Below are positions 1 to 8,297 of a DNA stretch of 64,000 nucleotides, piece after piece. The notes below the pieces were generated by a model that made no database searches, was not told where the DNA came from, and saw only the letters and a list, made by a program, of their open reading frames with translations. A program made the translations under genes and the position numbers. The stretch lies in contig OZ251536.1 in the NCBI GenBank assembly GCA_965243245.1, positions 682,001 through 746,000 of the forward strand. Reading direction: 5' to 3'. Every line of letters begins with the position of its first letter. Positions within the stretch are counted from its first letter, which is position 1. The stretch is from JAYQKL01 sp965243245 (GTDB taxonomy: Bacteria > Pseudomonadota > Alphaproteobacteria > RS24).

Positions 1-1
1 C

Positions 2-484
2 AAACCGAACTGCCATCAACTCGCAACCCGCAACTTGAGACGCCAAGGGTTTGAAACATTCCTCCCTTTACAAGAAATAACAAAGCGCAAACCCTCAAAA
101 TTTACCACTCAATTGCGCCCTCTTTTTCCGGGCTACATGTTTGTCTCTTTCAATCTTACACAAGATCCTTCACAGGTTTCATGGCAAAAAATCAATAGCA
201 CAATGGGCGTATCACGACTTGTCAGCTCGAATGGCCGGCCGCGCCCCGTGCCACTAGAACTCATTACTAATCTTATGTTGCGCTGTGACAAGTCTGGCAA
301 ATTATCGCCTGCAACTTTGTTCAAACAGGGCGAATATGTGCAATTTCTTAACGGCCCCTTTGCCAATTTTATAGCTAAAGTAGAAAAGACTGATGCCCTG
401 CAAAGGGTCTGGGTACTCTTGGACGCCATGGGTCAAATAACACGTGTTCAAGCCAAACCCGGTCAACTTATAACAGGCTCATAG
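2..484 (+). CDS. NusG/RfaH-like transcription antitermination protein (5' end outside window)
   Basis: The reading frame is open from base 2, where it already reads KPNCHQLATRNLRRQGFETF, the conserved NusG N-terminal stretch. The gene therefore begins before the window and the TTG at 35 is not its real start. The NGN domain is followed by a C-terminal KOW-like region (GEYVQFLNGPFANFIAKVE). Family members bind RNA polymerase and promote elongation. The divergent, free-standing form here is closer to RfaH-type specialised paralogues, which usually serve long polysaccharide operons, than to housekeeping NusG with its secE/rplK context. Assignment to RfaH rather than NusG is inference. Confidence 0.8.
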   Translation, partial: KPNCHQLATRNLRRQGFETFLPLQEITKRKPSKFTTQLRPLFPGYMFVSFNLTQDPSQVSWQKINSTMGVSRLVSSNGRPRPVPLELITNLMLRCDKSGKLSPATLFKQGEYVQFLNGPFANFIAKVEKTDALQRVWVLLDAMGQITRVQAKPGQLITGS

Positions 485-489
485 CAGCT

Positions 490-512
490 AAGTGCTTTTA
501 CACTTCGCTTTT
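490..512 (+). terminator. Weak candidate terminator after the NusG-like gene
   Basis: A 5-bp stem AAGTG/CACTT with a 6-nt loop is followed by CGCTTTT, starting six bases after the stop codon. The stem is short, so this is only a weak intrinsic terminator candidate. Confidence 0.3.
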
Positions 513-670
513 ACACCACCCAAAATACCGTTAGCAATGGACCTTAATTAAGTGTTATGGCACAAATTATGCCAATATATGCATTAAAAGTTTGGAGAAA
601 AAAAATGATAACAGCTCACATAATGCTAAGTTTTAATATTAAGATTAAACTCGACTAAAGGAGATTAAAT

Positions 671-1054
671 ATGATTACTAAAATTCTACGTGTTCTGATG
701 GCACTTCCGGCAATTATTTTCATCATTTTTGCTTTTCGTTGGTTATTTTATCCGGCGCATATAGCTCCCGAATTTGGCATGCCAGTCTTAGAAGGTATCG
801 GTCTTAGCACTCAGCTGGGCGATATGTTCAGTGCATTTCTCGTGCTGGGTCTATCGGTACTTGCTGGCATTATGAGCGGTCAGCGGATTTGGTTCTATCC
901 GCCCATTATGTTTTTAGCTTTTGCGGCATTCGGGCGGGTTGTCGCTTGGGGACTGCATGATGCGACACTTGCAAACCAACTCATTATGCAAGAGATCTTA
1001 ATTGCAAGCCTATGGTTCTTTGGTTCTAAATATACCTGCCGAGATACAAAATAA
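671..1054 (+). CDS. Small four-helix membrane protein (DUF4345-like)
   Basis: A 127-residue protein made almost entirely of hydrophobic segments, about residues 4-26, 45-66, 72-95 and 103-120, so probably four transmembrane helices. The pattern (FRWLFYP near the N-terminus, later FGRVVAW) resembles the DUF4345 family of unknown function. AGGAG lies 8 bases before the ATG. Its stop codon overlaps the start of the next gene (TAATG), which indicates translational coupling with the DsbA-fold protein. No enzymatic residues are recognisable. Confidence 0.7.
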   Translation: MITKILRVLMALPAIIFIIFAFRWLFYPAHIAPEFGMPVLEGIGLSTQLGDMFSAFLVLGLSVLAGIMSGQRIWFYPPIMFLAFAAFGRVVAWGLHDATLANQLIMQEILIASLWFFGSKYTCRDTK

Positions 1055-2349
1055 TGACCCAAGTTACAAAACAAAAAGGGGCCGCCGCCAGCGACCCTTC
1101 ACGGCTTGCACGCTGGTTGACATCAAAGCTCATAACAACAATCGCCAGTGAAAAATCACTCAATCGCAAAAGAGGCAAGGCAGAAAGATTACGCCAAAAA
1201 GAAAAACGCCGTCATGTCGTGGAATATTTTCATCAAATAGATGATGGATATTCAGACCTTGCCATCCAGATGCTCGCCCCTTTGCAAGAGCAATATGATA
1301 TTGACATAAGCGTGCATTTGGTGACAGCCGAACAAGGCGCAAACACCCCTGAGCCTAAATTATTACAGCAATTATCGCATCTTGATGCGGCTCTCATTGC
1401 GCCTTATTATGGTGTCAATTATCCTGCCATTATGTCACCAGAAGATGTGATGAGACTGCAAGATAAATATGCCACGCCCTCTGATGATGGCTTGTTACAT
1501 AACTTGTTACAAAGACAAGCTAAGGGGGATGCACGCCGGCGTCAACTTGGTCACTATAGTGGGGCGATGTTTTATTATGCAGGCGAATGGTATTGGGGGG
1601 TTGACCGTCTTTACCATTTGGAAGAGCGTTTGATGGCTCTGGGAGCTGGTAAATGCGCACCGACACCACTTGCACTTCTTGCACCGTGCCCTGATATAGA
1701 AATAGCCGAAACAAAAGATAATGGGAGCTTAACGCTTGAATTTTATGTATCCTTGCGCAGTCCCTATACGGCTATCGCGTGGGATAGAACACTGAAACTG
1801 GCTCAAGAAACGGGCGTAAATCTCATTATTAAACCGGTGCTTCCGATGGTTATGCGCGGGGTACCAGCGACACGAACAAAGGGGGTGTATATTTTCTGTG
1901 ATGCGGCACGCCAAGCGCGTGCGCAAGATATTCCTTATGGTAATTTTTATGACCCTATCGGTGCCCCTGTTCTAAAATGCTATAGCTTATATGCATGGAT
2001 TTATGAAAAGGGCTATAAGAAAGATTTTGAACAGATAAAGAGCGATGATATTTTAGCGGCTTTTTTACAAGCCGCCTTTGTTTTAGGTATTAATACAAAT
2101 ACAAAAAAAGGGCTTAAGCGGGTGGTTCAAATGGCTGGTCTTGACTGGGGTGAAGCCCAGCCTCATCTGAATGACACTGGCTGGGAAGCCTTATTAGAAA
2201 ACAACCGACAAGATATGTATAATTTTGGATGCTGGGGGGTTCCCAGCTACAGGCTGTTAGACGGTGATGGGGCGCAAGTTTTAGCGGTCTGGGGACAAGA
2301 CCGATTATGGCTTGTTGCCAAAAGAATAAGTGGCTTACTAAGTGGTTAA
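1054..2349 (+). CDS. Tandem DsbA-fold protein, 2-hydroxychromene-2-carboxylate isomerase-like
   Basis: 431 residues, about twice the length of a single HCCA isomerase/GST-kappa domain. The C-terminal half starts at about residue 227 (EFYVSLRSPYTAIAWDR), continues through AARQARAQDIPYGNFYDPIG and ends with GVPSYRLLDG, the usual cis-Pro region. The N-terminal half (VEYFHQIDDGYSDLA at about 54, GHYSGAMFYYAGEWYWGVDR at about 167) looks like a second, more diverged copy of the same fold. No CxxC is present in the active-site position, so a thiol oxidase role is unlikely; a glutathione-dependent isomerase or transferase is more plausible. It overlaps the upstream gene by 1 base and is followed by a TetR regulator. 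Confidence 0.7.
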   Translation: MTQVTKQKGAAASDPSRLARWLTSKLITTIASEKSLNRKRGKAERLRQKEKRRHVVEYFHQIDDGYSDLAIQMLAPLQEQYDIDISVHLVTAEQGANTPEPKLLQQLSHLDAALIAPYYGVNYPAIMSPEDVMRLQDKYATPSDDGLLHNLLQRQAKGDARRRQLGHYSGAMFYYAGEWYWGVDRLYHLEERLMALGAGKCAPTPLALLAPCPDIEIAETKDNGSLTLEFYVSLRSPYTAIAWDRTLKLAQETGVNLIIKPVLPMVMRGVPATRTKGVYIFCDAARQARAQDIPYGNFYDPIGAPVLKCYSLYAWIYEKGYKKDFEQIKSDDILAAFLQAAFVLGINTNTKKGLKRVVQMAGLDWGEAQPHLNDTGWEALLENNRQDMYNFGCWGVPSYRLLDGDGAQVLAVWGQDRLWLVAKRISGLLSG

Positions 2350-2364
2350 GGCGAGAGATATAAA

Positions 2365-2955
2365 ATGAGCCGTGTAAAAACCTCGAAAACTAAAGATGGT
2401 CGCCGTGCGCGTAGTGTTCATAGTCGTAAGGCCATTAAAACAGCCCTATTCGATATGATGCATGAAGGCTTTATGGCGCCAACGATTCAGCTTATTTCAG
2501 AACGCGCAGGGGTGGGGATTCGCACTGTTTTTCGCCAATTTGATGATATAGAAGGTCTTTTTTGTGCTCTTAATGACGATTTAAACGAGCGCAATGCCGC
2601 TCTTTTTCTTAATACGTTAAGCGAGGGCGCACTTGGCGAACGCATGGATAGTTTCATGGTATCGCGCAGAAAACTATATGAGAAAAACAAGAACATATTT
2701 TTATCTACATTAGGGCTGATGTGGAAATATCCTACGCTTAAAGTCAATTATGAAAAATTCAATCAAACGCTACGTAATCAAATGCGCCGCGTGTTTCCTG
2801 AAATTCTTGAAAGACCCAAACATATTCAGCAACTTATTGAAGCTCTGGCCTCATTTGAGGTGTGGCATCGCCTAACTCAGCACCAAAAAATGAACCCTCA
2901 AAAGGCGATAGAGCTTATGAGGGCTCAGATACTGCAAATATTATCTGCGGGATAA
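2365..2955 (+). CDS. TetR/AcrR-family transcriptional regulator
   Basis: 196 residues. The N-terminal helix-turn-helix reads roughly from residue 22 to 66 (KTALFDMMHEGF, ISERAGVGIRTVFRQFDDIEGLF), the standard TetR signature; the C-terminal ligand domain is not assignable. It lies 15 bp after the DsbA-fold gene on the same strand and probably regulates that small operon. The stop codon starts a short run of 11-12-bp tandem units (TAA followed by a T-rich stretch, three copies). Confidence 0.85.
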   Translation: MSRVKTSKTKDGRRARSVHSRKAIKTALFDMMHEGFMAPTIQLISERAGVGIRTVFRQFDDIEGLFCALNDDLNERNAALFLNTLSEGALGERMDSFMVSRRKLYEKNKNIFLSTLGLMWKYPTLKVNYEKFNQTLRNQMRRVFPEILERPKHIQQLIEALASFEVWHRLTQHQKMNPQKAIELMRAQILQILSAG

Positions 2956-2990
2956 TGTATTTTTTAATCTGTTTTTAATCTGTTTTTTTG
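2953..2990. repeat. Short tandem repeat starting at the tetR stop codon
   Basis: Three imperfect 11-12-bp units, each beginning with TAA and ending in a T run (TAATGTATTTTT, then TAATCTGTTTT, then TAATCTGTTTTTTT). The first TAA is the stop codon of the TetR gene. The T runs could also help termination, but no strong stem precedes them. Confidence 0.6.
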
Positions 2991-2995
2991 CACAA

Positions 2996-4042
2996 TCACT
3001 CAATACCCGCCACGAGTTTTTCGCAACCCGTCCCATCAAGAATAGCCAAAACAGACTGACGCGAGCCGACATCAAGGTGTTTAAATTCATCACGAAGCCA
3101 ACCCAAACATTTAGCCTGATAAGAAAATGTGGGTTGCTCCCATAAAGCACCGTCAATCTCGCAGGACCAGTTTTTTTGCCCCCCCATGACAGCCGCCGCA
3201 TTCGTCAATTGCGCTGGCACGTAAGTGCGCCCAATTTCACATAAAAAATCTCGCAAACTATCAGGCAAGCTATCAGGCAAATTCCATTCAATTTGCTCAG
3301 ATATTAAACCGCTTTGGTCTTCCATCACAGATATCCAGCCAATAACCCGCGGCGCACATTCATGCGCGATAGCGCGCGGCGTGGGATCAAACCCTATTAA
3401 TTGAGTCAATTGCCCAAACAAAGAAAAGTCGCCTGCGCCCGGGCGCGTCCCAAGCATATAAGGCTGATGTGCCAGATGATTATTCAGCAGCGTCAAAAAA
3501 CGGCGGTAACTGGCATCAATAATAGGCGCGGTTGTATCGTTAGAACCCACCACATAAAGACGTTCAATCTGACGCTTTGATATATTTCCTTTAAATTGCT
3601 GATGCACCTCTTCGGGCATATTCACCCCATAGAGTAAAGGCAATAAAGACCCCGCATTATCAGCATCTTGTTCAAAGTGCCAGCGATAATGAAACATATA
3701 TTTTGTTACCCACTCATCGGCAAAATCTTCTATGAGATAATCCAAAAAAGCAATCACTGGATTATCAGCCAATACCGGCCTGCTATCATACATTGCTTCA
3801 AGTTGGCGAATAAGCGGCGTTGAATCACAGCATGCCTTGAGCTGTCCTTTTGCGTCTGGCATCAGGCACACGGGCAAAAGAAGCGGCTTTGGTTTTTCAA
3901 TACCCAGCATATCCAGCACGGGCACTGGCTCGCCCCAAATAATGTTATGCCGAATGTGTCTGTAGCGCAATATCGCCAGTATTTTACGCGTATAGGGTGA
4001 GGCGGGCGCACCAATAAGTGTTAATCTGTCAATCTTTGTCAC
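2996..4042 (-). CDS. GST-superfamily protein, long form
   Basis: 348 residues. The N-terminal thioredoxin-like domain (residues 6-85) has SPYTRKILAILRYRHI in the catalytic-helix position and CDSTPLIRQLE in the region that binds glutathione in relatives. The C-terminal helical domain is longer than in ordinary GSTs (about 200-230 residues in total) and includes GTRPGAGDFSLFGQL. Substrate unknown. It is the last gene of a minus-strand cluster with a metallo-hydrolase (11 bp upstream) and a second GST, suggesting a detoxification unit. Confidence 0.75.
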   Translation of the reverse strand: MTKIDRLTLIGAPASPYTRKILAILRYRHIRHNIIWGEPVPVLDMLGIEKPKPLLLPVCLMPDAKGQLKACCDSTPLIRQLEAMYDSRPVLADNPVIAFLDYLIEDFADEWVTKYMFHYRWHFEQDADNAGSLLPLLYGVNMPEEVHQQFKGNISKRQIERLYVVGSNDTTAPIIDASYRRFLTLLNNHLAHQPYMLGTRPGAGDFSLFGQLTQLIGFDPTPRAIAHECAPRVIGWISVMEDQSGLISEQIEWNLPDSLPDSLRDFLCEIGRTYVPAQLTNAAAVMGGQKNWSCEIDGALWEQPTFSYQAKCLGWLRDEFKHLDVGSRQSVLAILDGTGCEKLVAGIE

Positions 4043-4053
4043 ACTGCTTTTCC

Positions 4054-5106
4054 TTAAAGTCTGTTTTCATGCTCGATTGCATCGGAGCCGGTCGGAAGTG
4101 AGAAAAAATCTCCATCTTTTCCAACCACTATTGGTTTATCGAAATATTTTTTGGCATCACCAAGAAACACTTGCTTTAGTCCCGGCACAGGCAACATCGG
4201 AACGATATGGGTAAAAACCAAATAGTCCACCTCAGCCTTTGAAGCCAACCGTGCGACATCTTCTGGCTCTGTATGATAATCAAGAATATCAGAAAATATT
4301 TTAGCCATGGTTTTTTGTCCGACAGATAAGGCAGCATTTTGAGCCCGCTTAACTAATTTTTTTGACAACCCCTCATGTAGCAAAAGATCTACCCCTGCCG
4401 CCTGTTTCACTAGATTATTTGAGGCAACTGTATCACCACTAATAACGACAGAACGGTCCTTATAAGTAATTTTATAGCCAACAGCAGGTTCAATCGGGGC
4501 ATGGCCAACCAGAAAAGCACTAATTTTCAACTCCCCCTCATTGATGAGCGTAACAACTTGCTCATCTTGCATATTAAACTCAGTCGCCACCCCCCCCTTA
4601 CCCGAGGAAGGCGCTATTGCTTCTGTGTGATGAGCCGTGCGATAGCCGCTATCGAGGGCATAAGCCATGTTAAATCCTGCCACGACTTTCTCTACGCCTT
4701 TTGGCCCATAAACAGCCAGAGGGGCGTTATGATTTCCTGCCACCCAGCGTTGCATCATCACTTCGCCAAGATTGCCGATATGGTCCGAGTGAAAATGAGT
4801 TAAAAAAACGCCATCCAACGCCCCTAGATTAAAACCCATAGCCCCGATATTACCGCTACTGCCTACATCAAAAAGAAATATTTTCTCGCCCGCTACCACA
4901 AGCGTACAAGGCGGGCTACGTTCCGGGTCGGGCAATGGCGAGCCCGCCCCGCAAAGTCCGACATGAAGCCCGTCCGGTAAATTTAAAGACAAGGACTGCC
5001 CAAGGCGTTGTTTTAAAATCATTTCAAACAGAGGCACACTAATATAGGCGCGCGAGAAAAAAATTCCCGCAAAAACAATCAGTGTGAACAAAGCTACTTT
5101 TTTCAT
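4054..5106 (-). CDS. Exported or membrane-anchored metallo-beta-lactamase-fold hydrolase (arylsulfatase/RNase Z-like)
   Basis: 350 residues. An N-terminal hydrophobic segment (about residues 4-22) follows MKK, so the protein is probably exported or anchored. The zinc motif HFHSDHIG is at about residue 104; VGHAP, ISGDT and a late FTHIVP supply the remaining metal ligands. The arrangement resembles AtsA-type and RNase Z-type hydrolases. The position between two GST genes on one strand suggests work on small-molecule esters or conjugates, which is inference. Confidence 0.75.
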   Translation of the reverse strand: MKKVALFTLIVFAGIFFSRAYISVPLFEMILKQRLGQSLSLNLPDGLHVGLCGAGSPLPDPERSPPCTLVVAGEKIFLFDVGSSGNIGAMGFNLGALDGVFLTHFHSDHIGNLGEVMMQRWVAGNHNAPLAVYGPKGVEKVVAGFNMAYALDSGYRTAHHTEAIAPSSGKGGVATEFNMQDEQVVTLINEGELKISAFLVGHAPIEPAVGYKITYKDRSVVISGDTVASNNLVKQAAGVDLLLHEGLSKKLVKRAQNAALSVGQKTMAKIFSDILDYHTEPEDVARLASKAEVDYLVFTHIVPMLPVPGLKQVFLGDAKKYFDKPIVVGKDGDFFSLPTGSDAIEHENRL

Positions 5107-5136
5107 AAATTATATCCTCATTATAGAGTTGAAAAG

Positions 5137-5772
5137 TTAGAGGGTGAAAGCCTCATTCTTTGCAAGATTGTCTCGCCACTGCTTCATATTCGGAAAGTCG
5201 TCGGTAATTTTTTTGCCCACGACTCTCATAAAATCAAGAAAGCAAACAGCCGTAATATCAACAACAGATACCCGTTGCGCTACAATATAAGCCTTCCCTT
5301 CGAGATGCTTTTCCAGTCGTGCCATAAAAACATCCATCATCTGTAACCCCCGTGCGCGCAATTGGGGAATTTGCTCATAATCAACTAACCCCGGCAACGC
5401 TCTGCCTTTAAAAGCGGGCTCGGTATTGCGAAGCGCGTGAGGCACCGCATAGGCAAGGTCTTGTTCAATCAGCGATTGCCACCCCGCAATCTCGGCTTTT
5501 TCTTCTGGCGTTGTTCCCAACAAAGCCGGCTCAGGATAGGTTGCCTCTAGCCAAGTCGCGATTGCCGCCACATTCGTCAAAACGGTGCCGTTCGTGAGCA
5601 TCAAAGCAGGGACGGTTCCCTCTGGATTAATTTTCTTATACTCATCCGAAAGCTGCTCTGCCTGCATTAGGTCTATTTGTATAACGTCATGCGCGATATT
5701 TTTTAACGCGAGCATGATCCTGATGCGGCGCGGGCTAGGCGCCCTTTTAGTATCATAAAATTTAAGCGACAT
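5137..5772 (-). CDS. Glutathione S-transferase
   Basis: 211 residues, normal GST length. The N-terminal thioredoxin-fold domain contains RAPSPRRIRIMLALKNIAHDV (split here as RAPSPRRIR plus IMLALK) and the conserved INPEGTVPAL with the cis-proline, followed by NVAAIATWLE. The C-terminal helical domain contains VSVVDITAVCFLDF, the N-capping/hydrophobic-staple region. First gene of the minus-strand GST/hydrolase/GST cluster; GGAGAAAAAACC precedes the ATG. Physiological substrate unknown. Confidence 0.85.
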   Translation of the reverse strand: MSLKFYDTKRAPSPRRIRIMLALKNIAHDVIQIDLMQAEQLSDEYKKINPEGTVPALMLTNGTVLTNVAAIATWLEATYPEPALLGTTPEEKAEIAGWQSLIEQDLAYAVPHALRNTEPAFKGRALPGLVDYEQIPQLRARGLQMMDVFMARLEKHLEGKAYIVAQRVSVVDITAVCFLDFMRVVGKKITDDFPNMKQWRDNLAKNEAFTL

Positions 5773-5872
5773 AATGGTTTTTTCTCCTTATCGTCTTGCT
5801 AAATATTTAATAATATGACATCAATTATGTTAATAGTTTTAATCATATCTTGGTTAATTTAAGAAAGGTCTC

Positions 5873-5986
5873 AATGTCTTATCCACCCTACACTCTTTAT
5901 GGGATGATGGCTTCACTTTATACTGGGAAAGTTAGAGCATATTTACGGTAGCCTGAGGGAATGTTTAAAATGCTACGGGATTCTTA
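5873..5986 (+). pseudogene. Truncated GST N-terminal relic
   Basis: From ATG 5873 the frame reads MSYPPYTLYGMMASLYTGK and then VRAYLR before a TAG at 5948-5950. This is the beta1-alpha1 start of a glutathione S-transferase (LYG...S.Y..KVRAYL). The same frame then gives only PEGMFKMLRDS before TAA at 5984. No glutathione-site or C-terminal domain follows, so this is a 5' fragment left after a deletion or an insertion. It sits exactly where the core GST cluster meets a patch of hypothetical genes. Confidence 0.6.
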
Positions 5987-6001
5987 AAAATAGGAGGATT
6001 A

Positions 6002-6325
6002 ATGATGAAAAAGAAATTTACTGACTTTTTGCTTAAATTAGCAGACAGAATAAAAAAAGAAACAGGCGGGAAATATAATCCAACTGCTTTTCGTAATATG
6101 GTGCGCGAAAAAGGAGGCGTGGAAACCGCCAAGCAACTTATCAATGATAAAACCCCGAGTGAGGGATACACTAAACTTTGGGAACTTGGCTTGCTTAATT
6201 TAAGTGTTGAAGCCCAAGTTTTAGAAAGTGAAGGCGGTAAATGGCATTGTTTATTTGCAAAAGAAAAATTAGAAACTTGCCGAAAACGTTTAAAAAAATA
6301 TGAATATAAATTCAAAGACCAATAA
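6002..6325 (+). CDS. Hypothetical protein, 107 aa
   Basis: A basic, helical 107-residue protein with FRNMVREKGGVETAKQLI followed by TPSEGYTKLWELGLLNLSVEA. This motif is familiar from small bacterial proteins of unknown function; no catalytic residues can be named. A second ATG lies one codon in. AGGAGG lies 6 bases before the start. Lower G+C than the core genes on either side and the neighbouring GST relic suggest acquisition by transfer. Confidence 0.65.
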   Translation: MMKKKFTDFLLKLADRIKKETGGKYNPTAFRNMVREKGGVETAKQLINDKTPSEGYTKLWELGLLNLSVEAQVLESEGGKWHCLFAKEKLETCRKRLKKYEYKFKDQ

Positions 6326-6435
6326 ATATCACCCCTATCTTTAATCAAACCCTCTTTTTTAATTCTTCTGATATTTGTCAAAAGGGTTTTAGAGAGTTTG
6401 ACCATAACGCAATAAATAAAAAAGGAATAACCTCA

Positions 6436-7029
6436 ATGGAAACGGATTTGGCAAAGAAAAGACTACTTAACGGCGCAGAAGAAGCAGAAAAATATATACG
6501 CGAAATAGGTAAGACTAATCATTATATTCAGTCGTATCCGCACCTAGTTAAGGCAAGTAAACTTTTATGCGAACAGTTAAAAGAAAACGCAATACCTGCG
6601 ATTGCGCACCTTGCATATGGTTGGATGCCAAGAATCTTACAAAAATATAATTTCGGAGAAGAAACTGCTACTACTGATGCAATCTTCAACGCTTCAAAAA
6701 TGGATTCAACATCAAATGTCAGTGAATGGTTTGAAGATATAAAGGCTACTCCAATCAATAACTCTTGGGTTGGGCTGAGTAAAGTTCTGCATTTTATCAA
6801 TCCTGAAATTTTTCCAATTTGGGATGGCAACGTTGCCAAACATTTTGGCGTTACGACCAAAAAAAAAGAAAATTACGCAAAATATATCTGCTTCTGTGAA
6901 AGCATGAAGGACTGTCCTGCCGTTAAGAGGTTTCAAGATGTTTTTTATGAAGAAATAGATTATGAAATCAGCAAAATTCGAGCCGTAGAACTTATTCTTT
7001 TCACGGTAAAAAGTGAAGAAGGTGCTTAA
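6436..7029 (+). CDS. Hypothetical protein, 197 aa
   Basis: 197 residues, mostly helical, soluble. The motif VGLSKVLHFINPEIFPIWDGNVAKH (quoted in parts: LSKVLHFINPEIFP, IWDGNVAKHFG) at about residues 115-140 resembles a helix-hairpin region seen in uncharacterised proteins distantly like DNA glycosylases, but I cannot assign a family. Start supported by AAAGGAATAACC upstream. Same strand as the 107-residue gene and part of the same AT-rich accessory patch. Confidence 0.6.
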   Translation: METDLAKKRLLNGAEEAEKYIREIGKTNHYIQSYPHLVKASKLLCEQLKENAIPAIAHLAYGWMPRILQKYNFGEETATTDAIFNASKMDSTSNVSEWFEDIKATPINNSWVGLSKVLHFINPEIFPIWDGNVAKHFGVTTKKKENYAKYICFCESMKDCPAVKRFQDVFYEEIDYEISKIRAVELILFTVKSEEGA

Positions 7030-7152
7030 AATTCTGCGGTGTTTCATAAAAACGGGAAAAAAATGCCATTCGCGGCTACACGAGCGCAAACTCCTATAAC
7101 TAAAATTTATGCAAACGGAACAGAGTTTACCTCTGCGACTGTTTCCATATTT

Positions 7153-7761
7153 TTACTCTTCTTCCATACGGCGGCGGCGTTTGCTTAGGGTTTCACCATC
7201 ATATTCCCAATATTGCTGTCCCTGTACAGATTTCCAATTCAGCCCTTGCCGCTGTAACAAATCTGTTGTTGCACGACCAATAGCGACCTCTTGACCCTCG
7301 AATATAATTGTCGTATCCGAAGCAACCTGAGCGTGCACATTTTCGTCTTTTAGATAAGTTATTTCATCATTCTTCTTTAATCCAATCATAGAGAACTTAA
7401 AACGCGCCCGACGCTCAGAGGCTTTTTTGAGAGCACGCCCAGATTCCACATCTTCCGTAACATCTTTACCGGGCGTAACGTCCTTGCCTTTAGCAAGTTG
7501 TAAAGCCGAAATAACTCTTTGTTCGTCAATCTCGAAAAACTCACGTGTTGACCTTGAACGCGTATCAGAAAAAGCATCATGGAGTAGCTTCTCAGCCACC
7601 TCATAATCAGCTACTTCAGAGGCATAAACGCACTGAAAAGGTAATGCAACACTGGTATTATCAAGCTGCTTAAGCCGGTTTTCAAGATTGCTTGTTTTGC
7701 CGATTTTCACATATCCAGACATCGATGGATTGGTGAGAATATAGATAATCCCTTTGGTCAT
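7153..7761 (-). CDS. GIY-YIG-like (T5orf172/MUG113) protein
   Basis: 202 residues. The N-terminal domain (residues 5-95) begins GIIYILTNPSMSGYVKIGKT and continues EKLLHDAFSD and REFFEID, the T5orf172 version of the GIY-YIG nuclease fold. The C-terminal part (from about residue 150) contains GQEVAIGRATTDLL and QYWEYDGETLSKRRRR, a small DNA-binding-like tail of a kind often found with these nucleases. Probably a DNA-acting accessory protein of mobile origin; no partner gene is evident. Convergent with the upstream hypothetical gene. Confidence 0.75.
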   Translation of the reverse strand: MTKGIIYILTNPSMSGYVKIGKTSNLENRLKQLDNTSVALPFQCVYASEVADYEVAEKLLHDAFSDTRSRSTREFFEIDEQRVISALQLAKGKDVTPGKDVTEDVESGRALKKASERRARFKFSMIGLKKNDEITYLKDENVHAQVASDTTIIFEGQEVAIGRATTDLLQRQGLNWKSVQGQQYWEYDGETLSKRRRRMEEE

Positions 7762-7860
7762 CAGTAGATCCTTATTTTTATTAGTGAAGTAAGATTGACA
7801 AATTAAATGACTCTTTACAAGCTATTAACAATTTTTGTGCTTTTGTTTCAGTATTAATAC

Positions 7861-8150
7861 TACGCGCCTCATCGGCGTAAGGATAGATAAGCCATTCGCC
7901 ACTGCGTGGCTCATCGGTGTAAGGATAGATAAGCCATTCGCCACTGCGTGGCTCATCGGCGCAAGGCGCACTAAGCTTTCCTGAAAGGAAAGCAAGTGCT
8001 TTTAGCGCAAGGCGGGCTAGGATAGATAAGCCATTCGCCACTGCGTGGCTCATCGGCGCAAGGCGCACTAAGCTTTCCTGAAAGGAAAGCAAGTGCTTTT
8101 AGCGCAAGGCGGGCTAAGCTTTCCTGAAAGGAAAGCAAGTGCTTTTAGCG
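7861..8150. repeat. Composite hairpin repeat block beside tRNA-Met
   Basis: Two interleaved units are present. Unit A (about 42 bp, three copies starting near 7881, 7923 and 8020) contains GCCACTGCGTGGC, a small hairpin. Unit B (three copies, starting near 7974, 8073 and 8116) contains CTTTCCTGAAAGGAAAG, a 6-bp stem with a 5-nt loop, followed by GCAAGTGCTTTTAGCG. The last copy of unit B runs directly into the 3' end of tRNA-Met. An open frame crosses the block on the minus strand, but it merely translates the repeats. The gap 7762-8150 holds no credible gene. Confidence 0.8.
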
Positions 8151-8224
8151 TAGCGGAGGAGGGACTCGAACCCCCGACACGCGGATTATGATTCCGCTGC
8201 TCTAACCAGCTGAGCTACTCCGCC
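8151..8224 (-). tRNA. tRNA-Met (CAU), elongator type
   Basis: The minus strand folds as a complete cloverleaf: acceptor GGCGGAG/CTCCGCU (G1-U72 wobble), D stem GCTC/GAGC, anticodon stem GCGGA/TCCGC with loop ATCATAA (anticodon CAU), and T arm with TTCGAGT. The discriminator is A and CCA is not encoded. The sequence resembles elongator tRNA-Met of alphaproteobacteria. A tRNA-Ile2 with modified CAU is the alternative but the body fits Met. Confidence 0.95.
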
Positions 8225-8297
8225 AAAAATATAAAACACAACACGCATTTAACATATATAAAAGCTCTTGCAACTATTTCTCTCAACCAAAAACAAA

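Noticed and set aside
7063..7185. About 40-codon frame overlapping the end of the GIY-YIG gene on the plus strand
   Set aside because: No ribosome-binding site, overlaps a real gene and has no recognisable motif.
7781..8092. 103-codon open frame on the minus strand across the repeat block
   Set aside because: It only translates the repeats (a DEPRSGEWLIYP unit appears twice) and ends just after them; no ribosome-binding site and no independent coding signal.
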